DNA of 5,773 nucleotides, taken from NCBI GenBank assembly GCA_005879255.1, contig VBKY01000382.1, forward strand, positions 11,417 through 17,189. Direction: 5' to 3'. The first letter of the stretch is position 1. Each line of letters begins with the position of its first letter. The position numbers and the translations under genes are program-made. A model generated the notes under the pieces. The model saw only the letters and a list, made by a program, of their open reading frames with translations, was not told where the DNA came from and ran no database searches. Below, piece after piece: positions 1-5,773 of the stretch. Source of the stretch: Deltaproteobacteria bacterium. Lineage in GTDB: Bacteria; Desulfobacterota_B; Binatia; UBA9968.

Positions 1-1358
1 ACCCAGTCTATCCCCCATGCCGCGGCTCTCAATCTGTGGAGGATATCGCTGGTGCCGCCGGCGCCGAACTTGAGTACCCGCAACCGCAGGTTTGGATAAT
101 CAAGTCGCCGCAAATTTTCGCGCAGGTTTTCGAACTGCTCGCCGAACGGCGAACGCAGCACGAAGTCCACGGCAAGGGCTTGTGGTGCCTTTCTGATGCG
201 CACTAAGTGATAGTAGCCAATCGCCCCCTTGGCATGATCGAGGGTGAAGTGCTGGTCCAGGCGACGTCGGCGCAAGCTGTGCAGCACCACCTCTTTCTGG
301 GACGACACCAGGTAATCCTTGGAGCCCGCGCTGAGCGCCGCAGACTGCGGGTGCATCCGCCACCCATAAAGTACCTCCTGGATGCGGGCGGGCCTCGCTC
401 CGCTGTCAATCAGCCTCAAGAACGTGTCCCAGTCGTGGCTGCCCTGGGCATATTCCTCCGTGTATGCGCCTATCGCCAGGCCGAGATCGCGCCGGTATAT
501 CATCAAATGGGCGGCCGGACAGGTGGCCGTGGCGAACAGTCGCGAGCATTCCGGACGCCAGAGGAGATCATTCGGCGCGCCTACCGGGGTAACCTTCTGT
601 TCGTCGCTGAAATAAAAATCGGCGGCATCCTCGGACAGACATTCGCGCGCGACGATCTCCAGGGCGTCAACGTAGAGTAGATCATCCGAATCGATGGGCA
701 CCACGAAGCGGCCGCGGGCCCGTTCCAACAAGTACCGGTTGCCGCCTATGATGTGGATGTTCTTCTCGACGCGGAAATGCCGGATACGCGCATCCAGGCA
801 GGCAGCTTTGTCGACCGCCTCGATCGTCTCTTTTCGCTCCGAGCCATTATCGAGCAGCAGCCATTCGAAGTCACCGAAAGTCTGGCTCCTTACCATACCT
901 GCCAATTCGTCCAGATAAAGCGGATCCGTGTTGTATACGGTGGTGATAATCGAAAACACGGGAGACGGTCTGTCTTCGCTGTGTAGCGAAGGCTGTGCAC
1001 AAGAGCTGCGCTGCATGCGAAGTTTCAGCATGTGTCCGAAGTAATCGGCCCAACGGTCGATATCCGTGTCTACATGGATGCCGCTCGCTGCCAGCGCAGC
1101 GCCACGGGTCGGATCCCGCAGGCAAATCACATACTGACCATCGGATAAGGGACGATCGACTTCCCCGCGCATCAGGTCCGTATGACGCATGATCGGAACC
1201 TGGGCCAACGCGCGCGCGTGTAGAGCCCCGTTGCACTTGAAATCTTCCAGGGCGACGACGTACGTGTCCAGCTCGCGGTTGCGCTCATCGGTGCTGACCC
1301 AGACTTCGAATCGCGAGCCAACGGTCTGCCAGTCGCTCGGATAGACTATTTTGTACAT
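1..1358 (-). CDS. GT2 family glycosyltransferase, C-terminus beyond the window
   Basis: A continuous minus-strand frame of 452 codons runs off the left edge without a stop. I chose ATG at 1358 (MYKIVYPSDW). The frame is open back to a stop at 1436-1434, but the earlier TTG codons have no ribosome site, and the one before this ATG is weak (GGAA 11 bases away, GAGG 18 away). Residues 1-133 are unrecognised. Residues 134-380 form a GT-A fold GT2 domain: the VFSIITTVYN strand, LLLDNGS (about 167-173), IIGGNRYLLERARGRF (203-218), the metal/nucleotide motif DSDD (223-226), the acceptor-side acid motif HDWD (308-311), and LYGWRMHPQS (331-339). From about 395 a second GT2-like fold seems to begin (FVLRSPFGEQFENLRENLRR, then YPNLRLRVLKFG) and is cut by the edge. 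The likely role is adding a nucleotide-activated sugar to a surface glycan; donor and linkage are unknown. It lies downstream of the large glycosyltransferase on the same strand, separated by an IS3 relic. Family call firm; start less so. Confidence 0.9.
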   Translation of the reverse strand, partial: MYKIVYPSDWQTVGSRFEVWVSTDERNRELDTYVVALEDFKCNGALHARALAQVPIMRHTDLMRGEVDRPLSDGQYVICLRDPTRGAALAASGIHVDTDIDRWADYFGHMLKLRMQRSSCAQPSLHSEDRPSPVFSIITTVYNTDPLYLDELAGMVRSQTFGDFEWLLLDNGSERKETIEAVDKAACLDARIRHFRVEKNIHIIGGNRYLLERARGRFVVPIDSDDLLYVDALEIVARECLSEDAADFYFSDEQKVTPVGAPNDLLWRPECSRLFATATCPAAHLMIYRRDLGLAIGAYTEEYAQGSHDWDTFLRLIDSGARPARIQEVLYGWRMHPQSAALSAGSKDYLVSSQKEVVLHSLRRRRLDQHFTLDHAKGAIGYYHLVRIRKAPQALAVDFVLRSPFGEQFENLRENLRRLDYPNLRLRVLKFGAGGTSDILHRLRAAAWGIDW

Positions 1359-1406
1359 GTCGTAGTGGATTCCAATCCTCGTCGAAACCGGCAACGGAAG
1401 TGCCGA

Positions 1407-1422
1407 CGTAAGCTCCCCAGCC
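1407..1422 (+). repeat. Putative IS3 terminal inverted repeat, orfB side
   Basis: The plus strand reads CGTAAGCTCCCCAGCC. It lies just beyond the orfB remnant stop and pairs with the inverted copy at 1767-1784: 11 of 16 positions agree in a hand alignment without gaps. A G/C-rich AGC-CCCC core near the tip is typical of several IS3 groups. The outermost base is C where many IS3 ends have T, which may be decay. Confidence 0.42.
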
Positions 1423-1433
1423 AAGTAGACAAC

Positions 1434-1575
1434 TCAGAAGTAGAGATTGTCGATGATTCGGTCGGCGCTAGGAAGGCATGGCGGACACAAGCTTCCGAGC
1501 CGTTTCATGGGGCCGTTCCTCGTTTTAGCTTCTGAGCCATTCATGGGCTATATCGCGTGCTACTTCCCGGCGCTC
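1434..1575 (-). pseudogene. IS3 OrfB transposase C-terminal remnant, with stop and frameshift
   Basis: After the deletion junction the minus strand reads EVARDIAHEWLRS, a TAA stop at 1527-1525, then NEERPHETA. This matches the C-terminal part of IS3 OrfB integrases, where a W-rich helix is followed by YNEERPHxALGxLxP. The stop sits exactly where the family has Tyr, so TAA is probably a mutated TAT or TAC. At about 1500 one base seems to be lost, and the match continues in the next frame as LGSLCPPCLP, running to IIDNLYF and a TGA stop at 1436-1434, a plausible native end of orfB. The DDE catalytic residues lie upstream in the family and are absent. The call rests on short motifs, so it is less certain than the OrfA remnant. 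Confidence 0.6.
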
Positions 1576-1766
1576 CGACGGCATCGAGTTTCTTCAAGCG
1601 CTTCAGGTCCAAGACGCTCAGCCGAGTATCTTGCCTTCCAGTTATATAACCTCTGATCCGAAATCCCGCGCTTCCCGCACAAAACCTTAACCGGTACCCT
1701 GGATTCAGCTTGATTCAACCCCAACAATCTGGTGGTCAATTGCATGATTGCTTGTTTGCGATGATA
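1576..1766 (-). pseudogene. IS3 OrfA remnant (transposase helix-turn-helix protein), frameshifted
   Basis: The minus-strand frame reads LGLNQAESRVPVKVLCGKRG, then ISDQRLYNWKARYS. This is the classic IS3 OrfA N-terminal helix-turn-helix pattern (family form: LKEAEAGVPVKELCRKHGIS, then a YNW(R/K)AKYGG-like segment). At about 1621 the homology jumps one frame and continues as LSVLDLKRLKKLDA, matching the family's SVSDLKRLKELE stretch. A single-base frameshift therefore broke the gene. Homology stops at about 1580, where the leucine-zipper tail of OrfA would normally follow. The true start is unclear: an ATG lies at 1745, and family-like sequence may begin about 7 codons earlier. The first part overlaps, in another frame, the last codons of the large glycosyltransferase. 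Confidence 0.72.
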
Positions 1767-4700
1767 GGCGGGGGGGCTCCCTAAATTGACGAGTAACTGG
1801 CCAAGCTTTGGTAGTCCGCGCATAAACCAACGGGGAAAAGGCAATCCTCCAATTCGCCTCGTTAATTCTGTCGCATATGTCGGCTACCCAAGAGGTCAGT
1901 ACAGTCGACTCATCCGGCAAAGAGCAGTCAATATCCCTTAGCGCCTGGAGTCTAAAGAACGCCAGAGAAGAGCCTACGCCGTCCACGCTTTGAGGCTTGA
2001 GAGCTAAGGCATAGGGACCCGGATCCACCGCGTTGCGACCCTCCCATGGGCTCTCAAACGCTCCGGCTTGATTGATTACTAGGCAACCCTCGACAATGCG
2101 ATCATCAGGGTCAAGCACACGCCCACCGACTGCCGCTACACTCGGATGCAATTCAAAGAGTCGAGCCACTTCCGCGTAGACAGCTTCGTTTTCAATCGTC
2201 AGGTCGCCGGAGGTCACCACCAAAACGGCGTCATTACTAGGTTTACCTCCAAGGGCTCCGCGCAGGACGTCTCCGACCCAAACTAATTCGGGGAGCGCAA
2301 CCTCCTTCCTTGCGATATAAAGCTCCCTCATTCCACGATACAGCGGCCATGATTCAACCGCATACCGCTCCGGATATGGGGTGCGGCGAGTTTGCTGCTC
2401 AAGAACATGACGGACCGATTCTAGGGATCTTGGATCACCCACCGACTGATTGGTCGTAGAACTAGGATGTTGGCGCCAATGATAGAGAATCTCCCCGACG
2501 TGCTCAATTCGACCACCAGCGTTGGTTATACGCATTACGCTGTCCCAGTCGTGACACCAGGTCGCCTCAGCATCGGTATACAGTTCAAATTCGACGGCGC
2601 TTTCGCGCTTTATGGCACACAGATGCCAGATGTAAGAGCTCTCAAGATTTAATACAGGGTCGAAAGTACCCCGAAGGTAGGGGGCGGCGGGTTTTTCATC
2701 AACTAGCAAGTCCTCATCGGAATAAATTAATTCTGGCTGACCTAGTCGGTCGATCTCGTGGGTCAGTATCTGGACAGCGTCAATGGTCAACACGTCATCA
2801 GCATCCACCGGCACAATGTACTGGCCCTGCGCATATTCCAAGCATCGCAGCATGGCACCCATTATGCCCAGAGGTTGAGGCTCAACAACAAGGGTCGCAC
2901 CCCAGAGCGCTTCTGCCTTAACACGAATGTGTCCCAGGATGTCCTCGGAAATTGGACCGTGCGCCACGATTACCCATTGAGCCGCGCCTATTGTCTGTTT
3001 GGCGATCGAGTTCGCTAAAGCATCGAGAAGGGCAATGTTGATTCCCTGATATACGGTTGTAAGGATTGAAATGGTTGCAACATTATCTGGCAACGGGTAC
3101 CTGCTGGCTCGACGCCGGATTTCAAAATCGAGCCAATCTGGATATGCCAGGGTTCCGTGCTGCAAGCGCTTCAAATGCTGCTCTATCTCAGACTCGGAAA
3201 CAAGAGCATAGGCAGAGGCGGCATTAAGACTAAGCCTTGGGGAAAGCAATTGCTTCTCAGGCAGAAGGTGCCAGAAGCGGGACAGGAAATGCGCTCGGCT
3301 TTTCGGGTTAGCCTGATCCTCAGGGACTCCTTTGGCAAAGGCGCGGATGAATGGCGAGAACACGACGCGTTTGCCTGCCTCCCGTGCCAATGCGCCCAAC
3401 CAAGGCCCCAGCATCTCCAGTGGCACCTGGGCCTGGATTAGCTCGGGAAGGGCATCCACTAGGAAACTGTATCTCACTACACAATGCCCTGTGGATATCG
3501 CTGAGACTGAGTGTGGCTTCCACATCTTTGCGAAATAACCTGGGTCAGACAGCAGTTGGCCACGGTCCGGACAATCGAACCCGTCCCCGAACCCGAAAAT
3601 CCTAGGGCCGTCCAACACCTTACTACCATTGTGCAGGGTGCCGCCAACCATCACTGCATCTGGGAATAACTCAATCAGGCCCATCGCTTCCCAGAACCAC
3701 TCATCACTATCAGGTGTAATGCCATCCCAGCATATGTGCACAAGCTCACCACCCCGTTGCCCCAGGATTTCCGCAAGTCGGCCAATTCCCTCGGAAGGCT
3801 TGAGTGAGACAGGAATTTGCTTAGGAATGTCGCCGGTAACTGAGGCAGTCGGTTCCCGGCCGATGAAGATGGAAAGGTATGGAGCCGGATTACAACGCTT
3901 CCGCCGAAACCACCAGTCCACTCCATAATTGAAAAGTGGGCTTTGGATCAATTCGATATGCGGTACGTTCGCATGGTCTAAAAATCTTTGTAGGGTCGTC
4001 CGGTGCGAATCCGAGATGTAGGACTTGGAGGCGATGTTTCCCGATGTTGAATGGCTATGTGTCCGCCAGCTATACAGCACCTCCGGTATGTGAAGGGGCA
4101 CATATCCGGCATTCATGAACCTGATAAAGCTGTCCCAGTCAGGGCAGCCCTCAGTCCCGCAATCGCTGTAGAGGTTAAGCGCTAACGCCTTCTCACGGTC
4201 CATTGCGCAAAGATGTGCGATGTAGCAGGAATGAACAAACAGGACTGGATCCCACCCGGGCTTAAAATAGGGTGAGACGAACCGGCCATCGGCCACTTTG
4301 TCCTCGTCGGTATAAAGCAATGCTGGAAATCCAGCCTCACGCACGAAGCGCGTCAGGACATGGACGCAATCCGGTTCGACGATGTCGTCGTGGTCTAACG
4401 GCAAAATGTAGCGACCTGTAGCGCGCTCCAAGCAGTAGCGCGACCCTCCGATGATGCCGAGAGGCTTCTCGACTCTCTCCAGACGCACACATCGATGTTT
4501 GGCAATTGTCCGCAGGGTTGCGCGCGTACTTTCATTAGTGGAGCCATTGTCGAGAATCAGCCATTCGAAATTGGTGCCGCCGTCCTGTAGGAAGATGCTG
4601 CCAGCCAATTCTTCAAGATATTTTGGCTCGGTGTCGAATACCGGGGTGAAGAAACTGAGGAGTCCTGGATCTTGACGGTAGTGACCGCGTCGGCGGCGTT

Positions 4701-5773
4701 CGCTCAAGCGGCGTTTGCGAAATCGTTCATAGTTCGACTTCTCCCTTACGGGATAACCGTTGCTAAGGAACTTGGCGTGCCGCGAAGGAGTTTTTCGGAG
4801 CCCATCAATTCGTTTCTTCAGGGTGGAAACGATTCCACGAAGGCTTTCATCCCAATTCGAAGGGAGATCGATCGTTCCGAATGGGTCATAGCTAGGGAGA
4901 CCGGCGTTGATGCGGCCCACTGCGTTTTTCAAGACGGCCGCAACGTTGTCAGGGTTAGGTGCCGCGACCAGAATATTGGGCGACAGTGCTCGCATCCGCT
5001 CCGCAGTTTTCACCGAGAAGCTATTGGTAACGACTAACTTTCCCGATGCCGCCATTTCGAGAGGAGGGTAGCTTGGATGCGGTGAAAGCATCAATGAAAG
5101 TAGCAGATCAGCAGTTCGAACCCGTTCGGCGTAACCGTCGAAACTCATCCACGGAAGGGGGTGAAGAAAAACATCCTTGCCCAGCGGAACGGCATCGAAT
5201 TTTTCTCCCATACCCCATATTTCCCAGGTGTCCTTTTCAATAAGACCGCCGGCAACGGCTTTGCGCAGCGCGACCACACCTATTTCGAACAGGTTTCGCC
5301 GCGCATGTGTGGGTCGAGCATAGAAAAGTAGAACTCGCCGTTTGGGAACTCCAGGATCCCCCTTCTTTCGGACATCGGGAAAAAAGCGACTCCGATCGAT
5401 CGCCGGTTCGAAGATCAGTGCGTCGTCCGCAAATGCCTGGTGTGAGTAGCGGCCGCACCCTTCCTCGATAAGATGATCCCGCAACAACTTGGAGTTGATA
5501 ATCGGAATATGAGGAAGACCATAGGTGTCCAACGCTAGAGCCTGATAAGTTGAGCCTTCATGAAGAATCGGTTCAAAATCCTGTATCAGGTAAATAAATT
5601 TGTCATAGTTCGTTTTTTGCACCCCATCTTTCGCCATTTGCGCGGTCCACCAAGCCGTCGCTAGAAAAAGGTCATTGGCGCCAATCATGATGGGATTGGA
5701 ACGATCGCTACCATCGACTAGTGTGATTCGCTCTCGATCCACCTGGCGCTGAAGCAAACGATCCATATGCGAA
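1705..5773 (-). CDS. Multi-module glycosyltransferase: WsaF-like GT4 plus two GT2 modules, N-terminus beyond the window
   Basis: The frame is open through the right edge and stops with TGA at 1707-1705. The first ATG, at 5766 (residue 1 here), is probably internal, because WsaF-type proteins have more sequence before the ATAWWTA motif found at residues 36-42. Residues 1-310 resemble the GT-B rhamnosyltransferase WsaF: YLIQDFEP (59-66), LLFYARPTHARRNLFEIG (146-163), and donor-site segment SYPPLEMAASG with Glu237. A basic linker follows (about 342-365). GT2 module 1 (366-620; nt about 4671-3907) has LILDNGS (403-409), DHDD (458-461), PDWD (542-545) and WRTH (567-570). A degenerate GT2-like half runs to about 845. 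GT2 module 2 (897-1105) has DADD (988-991), HDWD (1072-1075) and WRQH (1097-1100), but AHGP (935-938) in place of the usual D(D/N)GS. A second degenerate half (about 1178-1325) follows. The last ~25 residues look IS-derived. It probably adds two or more sugars to a surface glycan. Rhamnose is only suggested by WsaF. Confidence 0.92.
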   Translation of the reverse strand, partial: SHMDRLLQRQVDRERITLVDGSDRSNPIMIGANDLFLATAWWTAQMAKDGVQKTNYDKFIYLIQDFEPILHEGSTYQALALDTYGLPHIPIINSKLLRDHLIEEGCGRYSHQAFADDALIFEPAIDRSRFFPDVRKKGDPGVPKRRVLLFYARPTHARRNLFEIGVVALRKAVAGGLIEKDTWEIWGMGEKFDAVPLGKDVFLHPLPWMSFDGYAERVRTADLLLSLMLSPHPSYPPLEMAASGKLVVTNSFSVKTAERMRALSPNILVAAPNPDNVAAVLKNAVGRINAGLPSYDPFGTIDLPSNWDESLRGIVSTLKKRIDGLRKTPSRHAKFLSNGYPVREKSNYERFRKRRLSERRRRGHYRQDPGLLSFFTPVFDTEPKYLEELAGSIFLQDGGTNFEWLILDNGSTNESTRATLRTIAKHRCVRLERVEKPLGIIGGSRYCLERATGRYILPLDHDDIVEPDCVHVLTRFVREAGFPALLYTDEDKVADGRFVSPYFKPGWDPVLFVHSCYIAHLCAMDREKALALNLYSDCGTEGCPDWDSFIRFMNAGYVPLHIPEVLYSWRTHSHSTSGNIASKSYISDSHRTTLQRFLDHANVPHIELIQSPLFNYGVDWWFRRKRCNPAPYLSIFIGREPTASVTGDIPKQIPVSLKPSEGIGRLAEILGQRGGELVHICWDGITPDSDEWFWEAMGLIELFPDAVMVGGTLHNGSKVLDGPRIFGFGDGFDCPDRGQLLSDPGYFAKMWKPHSVSAISTGHCVVRYSFLVDALPELIQAQVPLEMLGPWLGALAREAGKRVVFSPFIRAFAKGVPEDQANPKSRAHFLSRFWHLLPEKQLLSPRLSLNAASAYALVSESEIEQHLKRLQHGTLAYPDWLDFEIRRRASRYPLPDNVATISILTTVYQGINIALLDALANSIAKQTIGAAQWVIVAHGPISEDILGHIRVKAEALWGATLVVEPQPLGIMGAMLRCLEYAQGQYIVPVDADDVLTIDAVQILTHEIDRLGQPELIYSDEDLLVDEKPAAPYLRGTFDPVLNLESSYIWHLCAIKRESAVEFELYTDAEATWCHDWDSVMRITNAGGRIEHVGEILYHWRQHPSSTTNQSVGDPRSLESVRHVLEQQTRRTPYPERYAVESWPLYRGMRELYIARKEVALPELVWVGDVLRGALGGKPSNDAVLVVTSGDLTIENEAVYAEVARLFELHPSVAAVGGRVLDPDDRIVEGCLVINQAGAFESPWEGRNAVDPGPYALALKPQSVDGVGSSLAFFRLQALRDIDCSLPDESTVLTSWVADICDRINEANWRIAFSPLVYARTTKAWPVTRQFREPPRLSSQTSNHAIDHQIVGVESS
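1767..1784 (-). repeat. Putative IS3 terminal inverted repeat, orfA side
   Basis: The minus strand reads TTAGGGAGCCCCCCCGCC, immediately before the orfA remnant. It matches the inverted partner at 1407-1422 at 11 of 16 positions. It also contains a run of seven C (seven G on the plus strand, 1770-1776) inside the large glycosyltransferase reading frame. The exact boundary with the host gene is uncertain by several bases. Confidence 0.4.

Larger units (their letters stand above)
1407..1784 (-). mobile_element. Decayed, internally deleted IS3-family insertion sequence
   Basis: About 380 bases carry, in order on the minus strand, the helix-turn-helix part of an IS3 OrfA, a collapsed middle, and the last part of an IS3 OrfB transposase. 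IS3 elements are usually about 1.2-1.5 kb, so most of orfB, including the DDE catalytic core, has been deleted; the junction is near 1580-1575. The surviving coding parts have two frameshifts and one in-frame stop, so the element cannot move by itself. Its limits are set by a poor inverted-repeat pair (1767-1784 and 1407-1422). No target-site duplication is visible. It fills the 346-base gap between the two glycosyltransferase genes and overlaps the end of the large one. No promoter or terminator is evident inside it. Family call is reasonably safe; exact ends and subgroup are uncertain. Confidence 0.7.

Noticed and set aside
207..680. 157-residue plus-strand ORF
   Set aside because: It is antisense to the GT2 gene, whose minus-strand frame shows ordered family motifs throughout; the plus-strand product has no recognisable domain.
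871..1236. 121-residue minus-strand ORF
   Set aside because: It is in another frame of the same strand as the GT2 gene and reads as low-complexity Arg/Ser-rich sequence with no motif.
1389..1405. Hairpin (CGGCA / TGCCG, 7-base loop) as a terminator
   Set aside because: The stem has only five pairs and no T-run follows on either strand.
1359..1440. Promoter for the downstream GT2 gene in the IS end
   Set aside because: No convincing pair of -35 and -10 boxes at proper spacing was found on the minus strand; readthrough from the large gene is as likely.
1401..1790. Target-site duplication flanking the IS relic
   Set aside because: The bases outside the two putative ends do not form a matching 3-5 base direct repeat. 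Either the ends are misplaced or the duplication has decayed.
1560..1844. 94-residue minus-strand ORF taken as an intact gene
   Set aside because: Only its second half matches IS3 OrfA. The first part is the large gene in another frame, and the last part runs past a frameshift, so it is a relic and not a working gene.
4672..5037. 121-residue plus-strand ORF
   Set aside because: It lies opposite the WsaF-like part of the large gene and shows no family features.
5764..5766. ATG at 5766 as the true start of the large gene
   Set aside because: The frame stays open to the window edge, and WsaF-type proteins have further N-terminal sequence before the ATAWWTA region, so the start is probably outside.

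Overview
The window reads as part of a surface-polysaccharide (O-antigen, capsule or exopolysaccharide type) glycosyltransferase locus in a moderately GC-rich bacterium, most likely a proteobacterium. No taxonomic marker is present, so that assignment is loose. All real coding content is on the minus strand, so transcription runs from the right edge (5773) to the left edge (1). No RNA gene, CRISPR array, clear promoter or terminator was found.

Right to left: (1) 5773-1705 is one very long reading frame, open at the right edge. It encodes a multi-module glycosyltransferase: an N-terminal GT4-type unit resembling the rhamnosyltransferase WsaF, then two successive GT2 (GT-A fold) modules. Each GT2 module is followed by a degenerate GT2-like half. 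(2) 1784-1407 is a short decayed insertion sequence of the IS3 family. The start of orfA and the last part of orfB survive, joined by a large internal deletion and damaged by frameshifts and a stop codon. It overlaps the end of the large gene, whose last ~25 codons appear to come from the element, so its natural C-terminus is probably lost. (3) 1358-1 is a second GT2 gene. It is open at the left edge and has no stop within the window. It is homologous to the GT2 modules of the large protein, with a ~130-residue N-terminal extension that I do not recognise.

The two enzymes would be expected to act in the cytoplasm or at the inner membrane face, adding several sugars in turn to a lipid-linked glycan. 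The tandem modules suggest that one polypeptide makes more than one linkage. Donor sugars, acceptors and the final polymer cannot be read from the sequence. Rhamnose is suggested only by the WsaF resemblance.

No convincing new type of system is visible. The most notable points are the three-catalytic-unit architecture, the altered nucleotide-binding motif in the last GT2 module, and the IS3 relic that separates two related glycosyltransferase genes and seems to have remodelled the end of the first.
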